Shown here: piece by piece, positions 26,686 through 33,960 of the stretch
How the letters are laid out: the number at the start of each line of letters is the position of its first letter
Position numbering within the stretch: position 1 is the first letter of the stretch
Origin: Chitinophagales bacterium
Lineage (GTDB): Bacteria > Bacteroidota > Bacteroidia > Chitinophagales > UBA2359
Reading direction: 5' to 3'
Length of the DNA: 42,525 nucleotides
NCBI GenBank assembly: GCA_016787295.1
Contig: JAEUUX010000142.1
Span: forward strand, 1 to 42,525
Made by a program: the position numbers and the translations under genes
The notes under the pieces: model-generated
What the model saw: the letters and a program-made list of their open reading frames with translations, nothing else
What the model was told of the DNA's origin: nothing
Databases searched by the model: none

Positions 26686-27114
26686 ATGACCTTTCACATT
26701 ATTAATGGACCTAACCTTAACTTATTGGGCAAACGTGAACCCGAAATCTATGGTAATAGTACATTTGAAGATTATTTTGTAACTTTGCAGCGTGATTTCA
26801 AAATGTGCGAACTTCATTATTTTCAGAGCAATCATGAAGGTGCAATTATTGACCATTTGCACAACATTGGTTTTAGCTCCGATGGTATTGTGTTTAATCC
26901 TGGTGCCTACACACACACCTCTGTTGCTCTTGCCGATGCCATTGCTGCTATTAGTAGTCTTGTTATAGAAGTGCATATTTCCAACACCTTTGCTCGCGAA
27001 AGTTTTCGTCACCATTCCTATGTTTCCCCTGTTGCCAAAGGCATTATTGTAGGTTTGGGTTTAGACGGCTATCGGCTGGCACTACAATATCTATATACCA
27101 AACATTATTGCTAA
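26686..27114 (+). CDS. aroQ: 3-dehydroquinate dehydratase, type II (AroQ)
   Basis: 142 residues from ATG 26686; an in-frame TTG at 26653 would start inside the promoter and is rejected. AroQ converts 3-dehydroquinate to 3-dehydroshikimate in the shikimate pathway to aromatic amino acids, acting as a dodecamer in the cytoplasm. Visible hallmarks are INGPNLNLLGKREPEIYG with Arg17 and Tyr22 of the lid loop, SNHEGAIIDHLH, NPGAYTHTSVAL with Asn71 and His77, EVHISN with the catalytic His97, and FRHHS with Arg108. Length is normal (140-150). The stop codon is 2 nt before the ATG of a T9SS surface protein, so the two are probably co-transcribed despite unrelated roles. Confidence 0.95.
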   Translation: MTFHIINGPNLNLLGKREPEIYGNSTFEDYFVTLQRDFKMCELHYFQSNHEGAIIDHLHNIGFSSDGIVFNPGAYTHTSVALADAIAAISSLVIEVHISNTFARESFRHHSYVSPVAKGIIVGLGLDGYRLALQYLYTKHYC

Positions 27115-27116
27115 TA

Positions 27117-28508
27117 ATGAAATTGATTATTTTATTTGCGCTTATCTTTTTTTCTATAAATAGTGTTGTTCTATTGGCTCAAAACTGTGAGCCTTTTCCT
27201 GTACAAATTTTAGGCGATAATTTGCTGTGTGAGGGACAAACGGCTACTTTGACTGCCGATGTAGGAAATAGTTTTCTTTGGTCAACAGGTGCAACTACGG
27301 CAACCATTACGGTCACAGTAGCGGGAAATTATAGCCTTACTGTTACCGATGCCAATGGTTGTACAAGTACTAATTTTACTGATGTTTTGGTATTTCCTAA
27401 TCCAACACCTCAAATCATAGGCAATAATAGTGTTTGTCCAAATGGTGTGGCTACTTTGGCATTATCAACCAACTACCTTATATATATATGGTCAACAGGC
27501 AGCGACGACGCAAGTGTGCAGGTCAATAATGCAGGGACGTATACTGTTACGGTTTATGATTCTAACGCTTGTTCGGCTACTACAGCTATCAATGTAACAG
27601 CAAATCCTGCGGCTACAGCAACGCTCATAGGCAATGATTCTTTTTGTGAAGGAAGCAGTACAACTATTGGCGTAGCCGAAATAGGGCAACAATATGCCTG
27701 GTCGACGGGTGGTACTTCGCAAAATATTTTGGTGAATGCCGCCGGAGTTTATACCGTGACAGTAAGCAATAGTGTGGGTTGTTCAAGTATGCAAAGTATG
27801 TCGGTTACTATGGGTAATGCACCTGTTAGTATTCAAGGCGAAACGACCATTTGTGGTGATGCTCTGCTCACATTGAGTACCACACCCGAATATACTACAT
27901 ATATTTGGTCTACGGGCGAAAATACACCTACTATACAAGTAGGAGGCGGCACTTATGCTGTGACGGTGAGTGAAGGTGCTTGTGAAGGCAGTGCCAGCCA
28001 TATCATTACAGCTTTGGGGGATCCGCAGGTACAAATAAGTGGTAATTTGACCATTAGCGAGGGTATAAGCACCGAATTGAGCGCTATTGGCACAGATTTG
28101 GTAGCATACAATTGGTCAAGTGGTGGCATCACACCTAATTTGCAGGTCAGTCAAGTTGGTACATATACTGTCACGGTTACAAACAGTAACGATTGCACAG
28201 CTACCGCTACGGCGGTTGTAACAGAAGTGGTATTGTATCCATTGGCTATCCCTACTGCTTTCTCTCCAAATGAAGATGATGTGAATAGTTATTGGGGAGC
28301 AACAGCAGAAGATGTTGTGCAATATGAATGCCATATTTATGACCGTTGGGGTAGAGAGGTGTTTGAAGCACACCAAATTGACCAACGCTGGGACGGTACA
28401 TGGCGCGGTAAAGCCCAAGAAGTGGGCATATATGCCTATTGGGGAAATGTTACTTTTGCAGATGGTACACAAAAAGATTTTAAAGGTAATCTCACACTGA
28501 TCCGATAA
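27117..28508 (+). CDS. T9SS surface protein with five Ig/PKD-like repeats and CHU_C domain
   Basis: 463 residues from ATG 27117; a TTG at 27108 is in frame but sits inside aroQ and before the signal peptide. Residues 1-22 (MKLIILFALIFFSINSVVLLAQ) form a signal peptide. Five repeats follow, opening with ILGDNLLCEG, IIGNNSVCPNG, LIGNDSFCEGS, IQGETTICGD and ISGNLTISEG. Each has a (Y/F)xWSTG core and YTVTV(T/S)xxxGC end, like those of the giant adhesin. The last 90 residues are a CHU_C gliding-motility C-terminal domain: IPTAFSPNEDDVN, IYDRWGREVFEA, WDGTWRGK, GNLTLIR. This predicts export by the type IX system and surface attachment. It looks like a mini-version of the 698-19762 protein. It follows aroQ by 2 nt, so it relies on the aroQ promoter. 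No terminator is evident after it. Confidence 0.9.
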   Translation: MKLIILFALIFFSINSVVLLAQNCEPFPVQILGDNLLCEGQTATLTADVGNSFLWSTGATTATITVTVAGNYSLTVTDANGCTSTNFTDVLVFPNPTPQIIGNNSVCPNGVATLALSTNYLIYIWSTGSDDASVQVNNAGTYTVTVYDSNACSATTAINVTANPAATATLIGNDSFCEGSSTTIGVAEIGQQYAWSTGGTSQNILVNAAGVYTVTVSNSVGCSSMQSMSVTMGNAPVSIQGETTICGDALLTLSTTPEYTTYIWSTGENTPTIQVGGGTYAVTVSEGACEGSASHIITALGDPQVQISGNLTISEGISTELSAIGTDLVAYNWSSGGITPNLQVSQVGTYTVTVTNSNDCTATATAVVTEVVLYPLAIPTAFSPNEDDVNSYWGATAEDVVQYECHIYDRWGREVFEAHQIDQRWDGTWRGKAQEVGIYAYWGNVTFADGTQKDFKGNLTLIR

Positions 28509-28594
28509 TATGACATTTCGGAGACTTCTATATCCTAAAAATTTCTGAAACTCTACTTTATTAATAACATTCATTTTCCTAAATATTCCCAACA

Positions 28595-29167
28595 ATGCCT
28601 CATACTACCTTGCATGTCAAAAATATGGTTTGTCAACGCTGTATTAAAGTGGTGCGCGATGAGCTAACTAAAATAGGAGTCGACGTGGTCGATGTACAAT
28701 TGGGTACTGTTCTAGTCAATAATTTCAAATCTTGGAAAGAAGTAGAAACTACTTTGAACGACAACGGTTTTCGGTTATTGACTAATCGTGAAGAACAGGT
28801 GATAGAACGCATTAAGCAGGTTGCCATACAATTGGCGCGGCGTGAAACGAATGAACCTATTCATTTGCGCAATTCAGATTGGATAGCTCGCCAAATAGGT
28901 ATGAGCTATGGTAATATCAGTAAGCTATTTTCACAGAAAGAAGGTATTACCTTGGAAAAATTTCTGATTTTGCAGCGCTTAGAAAGGGTAAAAGAATTAA
29001 TTCAGGACAATGAATTTAATCTTAGCCAAATTGCGGAACAATTGGGCTATCAAAGTGTTCAACATCTATCTAACCAATTTAAAAAATACTTTAACCAGTC
29101 TGTTTCTGAATACAAAATACAATTGAATATTGCTATTGACCGAAAACCAATAGATAAAGTTGTTTAA
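28595..29167 (+). CDS. HMA-like domain fused to AraC-type transcriptional regulator
   Basis: 190 residues. Residues 1-70 resemble a heavy-metal-associated ferredoxin-like domain: LHVKNMVCQRCIKVV gives Met11, Cys13 and Cys16 in the MxCxxC arrangement, followed by VDVVDVQLGTVLV as strand and turn. Residues about 75-185 are an AraC/XylS DNA-binding domain with two helix-turn-helices: SDWIARQIGMSYGNISKLF, and LSQIAEQLGYQSVQHLSNQFKKYF, the latter with the conserved second-helix pattern. The usual 200-residue sugar-binding cupin is missing. Proteins of this layout recur in Bacteroidetes as short AraC regulators. Metal sensing is plausible from the CxxC but unproven, and no metal transporter gene is adjacent. 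The next gene (SPFH) is 62 bp downstream and could be a partner or target. Confidence 0.85.
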   Translation: MPHTTLHVKNMVCQRCIKVVRDELTKIGVDVVDVQLGTVLVNNFKSWKEVETTLNDNGFRLLTNREEQVIERIKQVAIQLARRETNEPIHLRNSDWIARQIGMSYGNISKLFSQKEGITLEKFLILQRLERVKELIQDNEFNLSQIAEQLGYQSVQHLSNQFKKYFNQSVSEYKIQLNIAIDRKPIDKVV

Positions 29168-29191
29168 TCAGGATAAAAAAACAAACAAAAT

Positions 29192-29206
29192 CCTCTTTTA
29201 AAGAGG
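29192..29206. promoter_or_regulatory. Small palindrome upstream of the SPFH gene
   Basis: CCTCTTT (29192-29198), one T, then AAAGAGG (29200-29206), 23 bp before the ATG at 29230. It could be an operator half-site pair or a short hairpin; no -7 box was found in this 62-bp gap. Confidence 0.3.
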
Positions 29207-29229
29207 TGTAAACCGTAAATTTAAATAAT

Positions 29230-30183
29230 ATGGAACCAGCATTATTACCACTCATTGTCATTGGACTAATTGTCTTTAGTGGCATCTACACCGTTCGTCA
29301 ACAAACCGTTGCCATTGTGGAGCGTTTTGGCAAGTTTAACGGTACGGCATTTCCGGGTCTTAATTTCAAAATCCCTTTTATTGATCGTGTAGCAGCGCGG
29401 GTTAATATGCGCGTTCAGCAGTTGGATGTGGTGGTGGAGACCAAAACGTTAGACGATGTTTTTGTAGATGTGAAGGTTTCTGTACAGTTTCAGGTGATGC
29501 CTGACAAGGTATATGAAGCCTATTATAAACTAACGAACATCCATGACCAAGTAAGTGCATACGTTTTTGATGTGGTGCGCGCTCGTGTACCTTTGCTCAA
29601 ATTGGACGATGTGTTCTCCAAAAAAGAAGACATTGCTATGGCAGTTAAGCATGAATTGCACGATACTATGGACGATTTTGGTTATGACATTCTAAAAGCC
29701 TTAGTGACGGATATCGACCCCGATGATAAGGTGAAACATGCCATGAACGAAATCAATGCAGCAACGCGCATGCGAATGGCAGCAAGCGAAAAAGGGGAAG
29801 CTGACCGAATTTTGAAAGTTAAAGCCGCCGAAGCAGAAGCTCAAAGTAAAGCTTTGGAAGGACAAGGTATTGCCAACCAACGAAAAGCCATTATCGAGGG
29901 TTTGCAACAATCTGTGGCAGAATTTCAACAATCTATTCATGGAGCAACCGCTCAAGATGTGATGATGATAGTGCTGTTGACACAATACTTCGATACCTTA
30001 AAAGATATTGCTGACCGCAGCCAATCTAATACGATTATGTTGCCCAATAATCCGGGTGGTTTGTCGGGTTTTGCTGACCAAATCCGCGAAGTTATGATTT
30101 CTGCCAACCTGATTAGCGCTAATCCAAATGACCGTATTCCTGCCAATTTCGCTAAACAAATGGATACTATTAAACAAGGTTAA
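29230..30183 (+). CDS. SPFH / band-7 (stomatin-like) membrane protein
   Basis: 317 residues. One N-terminal membrane anchor (about 5-22: LLPLIVIGLIVFSGIYTV) is followed at once by RQQTVAIVERFGKFNGTAFPGLNFKIPFIDRV, the typical start of the SPFH/prohibitin-homology domain (about 25-190), including the VKVSVQFQV strand and the RARVPLLKLDDVF loop. Residues 190-235 are Ala/Glu/Lys-rich (GEADRILKVKAAEAEAQSKA), the coiled coil that drives ring or cage assembly. The C-terminal part from DVMMIVLLTQYFDTLKDIA is also typical. Relatives (QmcA, stomatins, HflK/C) organise membrane microdomains and modulate proteases such as FtsH. No NfeD partner gene is next to it, and the cellular role here is unknown. 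Confidence 0.9.
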   Translation: MEPALLPLIVIGLIVFSGIYTVRQQTVAIVERFGKFNGTAFPGLNFKIPFIDRVAARVNMRVQQLDVVVETKTLDDVFVDVKVSVQFQVMPDKVYEAYYKLTNIHDQVSAYVFDVVRARVPLLKLDDVFSKKEDIAMAVKHELHDTMDDFGYDILKALVTDIDPDDKVKHAMNEINAATRMRMAASEKGEADRILKVKAAEAEAQSKALEGQGIANQRKAIIEGLQQSVAEFQQSIHGATAQDVMMIVLLTQYFDTLKDIADRSQSNTIMLPNNPGGLSGFADQIREVMISANLISANPNDRIPANFAKQMDTIKQG

Positions 30184-30295
30184 AACTTTACTGAACGCAG
30201 CTACAAAAGAATTTAAAAAAGGCTTTATCTACAGCCCAAATCCACTAAAAAACAAGATTTAAGTTAATTTAACAATTGCGTATTGTAGAATACCG

Positions 30296-30303
30296 TAACT
30301 TTG
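30296..30303 (+). promoter_or_regulatory. Promoter of the 30304-30415 RNA
   Basis: TAACTTTG is an exact TAnnTTTG box. A TTG at 30276-30278 lies 17 nt upstream, slightly short of the usual 19-20. It abuts the folded sequence that ends in a strong terminator, and no ORF starts before that terminator. Confidence 0.6.
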
Positions 30304-30415
30304 CCTCATCAAAACGCCTATTATAGTAGTTAAAGCTATCATAGGTAAAAAAGCGTGAGGTCATAGTTTAGTTGGATTTAGCAAGCTGTTTCGTGAGAAG
30401 CAGCTTGTTTTTTTT
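30304..30415 (+). ncRNA. Candidate structured small RNA (or terminated leader)
   Basis: The sequence begins immediately after a -7 box and ends in an 11-bp GNRA-capped terminator. CTCA (30305-30308) pairs with TGAG (30356-30359), CGC (30315-30317) with GCG (30353-30355), CTAT (30318-30321) with ATAG (30341-30344), and ATAG (30323-30326) with CTAT (30336-30339). The hairpin has a 9-nt loop and one T-C mismatch; A-rich bulges lie at 30309-30314 and 30345-30352. No ORF fits inside. It may act in trans, or be an attenuated leader of the barrel gene at 30465, whose own -7 box follows the terminator. I do not recognise an Rfam family. Confidence 0.5.
30382..30415 (+). terminator. Strong terminator of the RNA candidate
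   Basis: Stem CAAGCTGTTTC (30382-30392) / GAAGCAGCTTG (30397-30407), 11 pairs including one U-G, capped by a GTGA (GNRA) tetraloop and followed by eight T (30408-30415). Confidence 0.85.
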
Positions 30416-30430
30416 GTTCTGCGAATTTGG

Positions 30431-30447
30431 TATTTTTGTTGTACAAC
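30431..30447 (+). promoter_or_regulatory. -7 box plus palindrome before the barrel gene
   Basis: TATTTTTG (30431-30438) fits TAnnTTTG and overlaps the perfect palindrome GTTGTACAAC (30438-30447) at the expected transcription start. Leader length to ATG 30465 would be about 20 nt. Spacing to candidate -33 TTGs (14 or 23 nt) is off. Confidence 0.4.
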
Positions 30448-30464
30448 ATTGCTTTATTATTGCT

Positions 30465-31418
30465 ATGATCCCAAGAAGTATTTTTTATAGTTTATTGTGG
30501 TTATTAACCACAACATGTTGGGCGCAGATTTGGCAGACACAGAGCCAATTAGGGGTAGTGTATACTCATCAACAGCGAAGTGGTATGCTGCGCTATATGA
30601 CTTTTCATGACCATACGCTCGCCACACCCAACTATCATCAACACCTTTATTATAATCCGTTTACTGAAAATCGTGAGTATTATACTTATTTTCAACTATA
30701 TGTTCAGTCGCGCCTGAATAGGAGAGTGGTGGTGGCTGCCAGCATGACGCATCATCACAATTGGCGCAACGAAGATGATGGGCTGTTGCCACAATCATAT
30801 ACTACAAATGAAAAGGGTTTTGGCGACCTTCGCATAGCAGGACATTATTTGTTGTATGATAGCGAATTGTTTAGTATAAATCCTATTGTGCGGCAACAAT
30901 GGTGGCTTGGTGGTCAAATAACGCTTCCTACAGGTAGATATGATAATTTTAATGTGCTTAACGAATTGGAGCCTAAAATGCAGGTAGCTACGGGTGCTTG
31001 GCAACTGAATCCAAGACTGCATTATGTATTGGAGTATCAACGGTGGCAAGTGGCAGCGCAATGTTATTATCATTATTTTTTACAAAATCGCTTCTATTAT
31101 CGCTTTGGCAATCGTTGGCAGGCACAAATAGTGGGACAATATCAAGCGGTTTTAGGCAAATTAAGATGGACGGTTGGCACGGGAGTAGGATATGAACATC
31201 GAAAAGCTGATTTTATGAACCGACAAGCTATTCCAGAGGATACGGGCGGGCAATGGTGGACAATGGTGCTACAAAGCCAACTACAATGGCGTGCTTATCA
31301 ATTGGAAGGGGTGTATAGTCTGCCTTTTGTTCAAAAATTGAAAGGACGGCAAACGCAATTTGGCGTTTTTTTTCAGGTGAGCGTAGCTTGGAAATGGGGT
31401 GTGGGGGACAACGAATAG
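30465..31418 (+). CDS. Outer-membrane beta-barrel protein (transporter/MetA-pathway-like)
   Basis: 317 residues from ATG 30465 (MIPRSIFYSLLWLLTTTCWA, a signal peptide with cleavage after CWA or WAQ). The frame runs open back to 30372 but that part overlaps the terminator and promoter and is rejected. The mature protein alternates hydrophobic and polar residues in aromatic-girdled strands (YYTYFQLYVQSRLNRRVVVAA, QYQAVLGKLRWTVGTGVGYE) and ends in a strand FGVFFQVSVAWKWG, as in outer-membrane barrels. The internal GGQITLPTGRYDN is typical of the phenol-degradation MetA/'transporter' barrel family, whose substrates are mostly unknown. A strong terminator follows at 31431-31472, so it is a single-gene unit. 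Confidence 0.75.
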   Translation: MIPRSIFYSLLWLLTTTCWAQIWQTQSQLGVVYTHQQRSGMLRYMTFHDHTLATPNYHQHLYYNPFTENREYYTYFQLYVQSRLNRRVVVAASMTHHHNWRNEDDGLLPQSYTTNEKGFGDLRIAGHYLLYDSELFSINPIVRQQWWLGGQITLPTGRYDNFNVLNELEPKMQVATGAWQLNPRLHYVLEYQRWQVAAQCYYHYFLQNRFYYRFGNRWQAQIVGQYQAVLGKLRWTVGTGVGYEHRKADFMNRQAIPEDTGGQWWTMVLQSQLQWRAYQLEGVYSLPFVQKLKGRQTQFGVFFQVSVAWKWGVGDNE

Positions 31419-31430
31419 TGTAGAAATATA

Positions 31431-31472
31431 AAACACCGTACTTGTTCAAGAGAACACAGTACGGTGTTTTTT
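31431..31472 (+). terminator. Terminator after the barrel gene
   Basis: Perfect 12-bp stem AAACACCGTACT (31431-31442) / AGTACGGTGTTT (31458-31469), extended by TGTTC/GAACA around the loop AAGA, then a T-run to 31472. Confidence 0.9.
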
Positions 31473-31505
31473 TATAAAAAGTACAAAAATTTCGAATGGC
31501 GAAGC

Positions 31506-31584
31506 GCGTTAGGGATTGTAGGGGCAGCCGTTAGGCTGGTGCTTGCACCGTTAGCCCCGTAAAGCCCGACCCGCAGGGAAACGC
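31506..31584. repeat. Bacteroidetes-type intergenic palindromic repeat, multi-helix fold
   Basis: Closing stem GCGTT (31506-31510) / AACGC (31580-31584). Inner stem GGGGC (31521-31525) / GCCCC (31554-31558) encloses two hairpins: AGCC-GTTA-GGCT (31526-31537) and GGTG-CTTG-CACC (31538-31549). The unpaired parts AGGGATTGTA and AAAGCCCGACCCGCAGGGA are what I remember as constant in a repeat scattered between genes of many Flavobacteria and Cytophagia. G+C is far above the flanks. It sits between a terminator and the 3' end of a minus-strand gene, the usual place for REP-like elements. Confidence 0.6.
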
Positions 31585-31633
31585 CCAAAAAATAAAGATA
31601 ATAGAGATGGATATATGTGTGAATTTGAGGCGG

Positions 31634-33793
31634 TTATTTTTTATTACTCGGCAGATACATAGCGGCTTGCTCAAAGAAGATTTTGGCGCTATCGGTTTTG
31701 CCTAAGTTTTGGTAGGTGATGCCAATGTTGCGCAAGATGCTACCGTTGGTGGGGTCGAGGGTTAGGGCGCGTTTGTTGATGGCTAAGGCACGCGGAAAAT
31801 CGCGCTGCATACCATAGGCTACACCCATATCTTGCATAATGCCAATGGCACGTGGATTGGCGGTGGTGGTGGCTGCTATGCCCATTTTATCTAATGCCAA
31901 CTCGAAGTTTTCTAAGGCTTTGGGAAGGTTGTTTTTGCCTTTGCCATACAATACGCCCAAAGCATCGTATATTTGCCAAGTTTGTGTGCCGTTGGCGGCG
32001 GTGCTTTCCACAAATTGCAACATTTTGTCTATGTTGGCTTCGTTGCGTTGTGGATTTTGTGGGTTAGCTTCCATTTCGCTAAGGCGCGATATGTTTTCTA
32101 AGACTTGTGGGTGTTCAGGATTTTTGGATAATACTTGACGATAATGCACAAAAATAGAGTCGTAGTTGCGTGGCTGTTTGTGGAAATAGGCATTTGCCAA
32201 CAATAGGTGTGCATTTACCGATTCGGGATAGATGTTTAAGGCTCGGTTGAGGTAGGTAATGGCTTCGTTGATGGTATTGTCGCGCTGTTGTGCGTCTTTG
32301 ATTTCGGGTAGTTTTACGTCGAGCAGGGTGCCGCCCGCCGAAGTGAGGACTTTGGCGCTATTGGTAGAAACTTTTGCGTCGGTCAAAAACAAAGTGGCAT
32401 TGTCGTACCAAGCAGGCACGCGTCCGAGTGTTCGAACGCTAAAAAACAATATATATATGCCAAAAACAGCCAAAACTAAGGTATGGCGCGATATTTGTGG
32501 CAAGAGTTTGGGTAAGCCTACCACTATGCCATATCCCAACAATATGCAAAAACCAATGGACGGCATGTCCATAAAACGGTCGTTCATAAATGTACCGATA
32601 GGGAACAGCAAGTTAGACACTAACGAAAAACTTAATAGGTAGAAAGCAATGGCATAAGCAGGTAACTGACGGTTTCGCAAGCCGGCTAAGGCATAGATTC
32701 CCATGGCGACATAGAGGGTCAAAGATAATAATGCGCGCCAATCTGCCCAAGAAATAATAGGAATTTGCTTGGGATAATAGTCGTGTGTGAGCGGAATGGC
32801 AGTGAATAGGAGCTTAATATATAAGCCCATAGTATAGAAAATGGTGGCGTATTTTTCGCCAAAAGAAGCATTAAGGAAAGGGTCGTTGAGCAGTTCGGTG
32901 CTGTCTATTTTTTCGCCGCCCAAAAAATAACCCAAAATGGCAAAACGGAGAAGCATGAAAATAGCAGTACCTACCAATAGCGGACTGATGGCGGTTAGGT
33001 AATCTTTTTCGGTGCTTTTGCGAGCAAAAAAGTAGATGCTCAAAGGCACAATACCCACTAATGTAAGCACATTTTCTTTGGTGAAAAGCCCCAGCATAAA
33101 GACGACAAAACTACCGACTAAATATAGGTTTCGCTTTGGAGAATCTGGATTGTCTAAGTATTTGAATGTATAATACAATGTTAGGAGCGAAAACAAAATA
33201 CTTAGAATTTCCATACGTCCCTTGATGTTCGCCACCCACTCGACGTGTAGCGGATGAACAATATATAGCGCTGTGACGATGAAGGGCAAACTCAAATACC
33301 AAGGAAAACCCGCAGGGGTATAGGTTTGCAAAAAACGGTGCATGATGCGATACAATACAATGCCCAAAAGTGCATATAAAGCCACATTTACGAAATGGCT
33401 AAAAGCCGGCGCTTGACCAAATAAGGCATATTCTATAGCATAAGTGGTGATGACAAAAGGACGGTAGCGCCCGCCCGCAAGCAGGTCTTTTTGTTGTCCC
33501 CAAAAACCCACTAAACTTTCTTTTGACCAAATATCCCACAGCCCTCCGAAGCCTTTTTGGGTAAATTGGTTGCCTGTGATATACAACATATCATCGAGGG
33601 CATATTGGAAAGTCACCGAATAAATATATAAAGCAATAGCCAATAATGCTAATATACTGATGGGCAAGAGGTGTTCTTGCCAGAAAGGACGTTGCGTTGT
33701 AGTTGTTTTTTTAGGAACTATTTGGGTAGGTGTTACCTTAGAAGGTGGAGCTGCCACCTTAGCCTGTTGTTTGTCGGCTTTGTTCTTTGCCAT
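31634..33793 (-). CDS. TMTC-like GT-C membrane protein with C-terminal TPR repeats
   Basis: 719 residues from ATG 33793 (MAKNKADKQQ). An in-frame ATG at 33820 lies inside the TAACTTTG box (33818-33825) and is rejected. After a basic, Pro/Thr-rich cytoplasmic tail, a first membrane helix (41-60) leads to TFQYALDDMLYITGN. Here Asp67-Asp68 is the acidic pair of GT-C glycosyltransferases facing the outside. HPLHVEWVANIKGRMEILS is a second hallmark shared with TMTC proteins. About ten membrane helices fill residues 40-465. Residues about 500-719 are tetratricopeptide repeats (INEAITYLNRALNIYPESV, FPRALAINKRALTLDPTNG). In animals TMTC proteins O-mannosylate cadherin folds using polyprenyl-phosphate mannose. 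Here a role in glycosylating exported proteins is inference, though it fits a neighbourhood rich in Ig/cadherin-like surface proteins. Confidence 0.8.
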   Translation of the reverse strand: MAKNKADKQQAKVAAPPSKVTPTQIVPKKTTTTQRPFWQEHLLPISILALLAIALYIYSVTFQYALDDMLYITGNQFTQKGFGGLWDIWSKESLVGFWGQQKDLLAGGRYRPFVITTYAIEYALFGQAPAFSHFVNVALYALLGIVLYRIMHRFLQTYTPAGFPWYLSLPFIVTALYIVHPLHVEWVANIKGRMEILSILFSLLTLYYTFKYLDNPDSPKRNLYLVGSFVVFMLGLFTKENVLTLVGIVPLSIYFFARKSTEKDYLTAISPLLVGTAIFMLLRFAILGYFLGGEKIDSTELLNDPFLNASFGEKYATIFYTMGLYIKLLFTAIPLTHDYYPKQIPIISWADWRALLSLTLYVAMGIYALAGLRNRQLPAYAIAFYLLSFSLVSNLLFPIGTFMNDRFMDMPSIGFCILLGYGIVVGLPKLLPQISRHTLVLAVFGIYILFFSVRTLGRVPAWYDNATLFLTDAKVSTNSAKVLTSAGGTLLDVKLPEIKDAQQRDNTINEAITYLNRALNIYPESVNAHLLLANAYFHKQPRNYDSIFVHYRQVLSKNPEHPQVLENISRLSEMEANPQNPQRNEANIDKMLQFVESTAANGTQTWQIYDALGVLYGKGKNNLPKALENFELALDKMGIAATTTANPRAIGIMQDMGVAYGMQRDFPRALAINKRALTLDPTNGSILRNIGITYQNLGKTDSAKIFFEQAAMYLPSNKK

Positions 33794-33817
33794 AGCGATA
33801 TATACAAATTTTAGCGG

Positions 33818-33825
33818 CAAAGTTA
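33818..33825 (-). promoter_or_regulatory. -7 box of the TMTC-like gene
   Basis: TAACTTTG on the minus strand. It overlaps the upstream ATG at 33820 and so decides the start in favour of ATG 33793, with a leader of about 20 nt. No clear -33 TTTG. Confidence 0.55.
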
Positions 33826-33921
33826 GCTACTTTTTTCGAAAAATACAGTGTTTTTGTGTTTTTAGCTGCATTTCTACGATTAAATCTATCAATTGGAGTG
33901 TAAAAGTTATACTAAAAAGCG

Positions 33922-33929
33922 TACTTTTG
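33922..33929 (+). promoter_or_regulatory. -7 box of the methyltransferase gene
   Basis: TACTTTTG matches TAnnTTTG and is 31 nt before ATG 33961. A TTG lies 26 nt upstream, too far for a canonical -33. Confidence 0.5.
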
Positions 33930-33960
33930 CAGGTCAAAACAAAAATATACCCTATATATA

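Noticed and set aside
30304-30415. preQ1-I riboswitch or SRP RNA identity for the RNA candidate
   Set aside because: The hairpin plus A-rich tail recalls preQ1-I, and GAAGCAGC recalls SRP RNA. But the GCG/CGC pairing is nested with no pseudoknot, and the SRP asymmetric loop is absent because the site is a perfect terminator stem.
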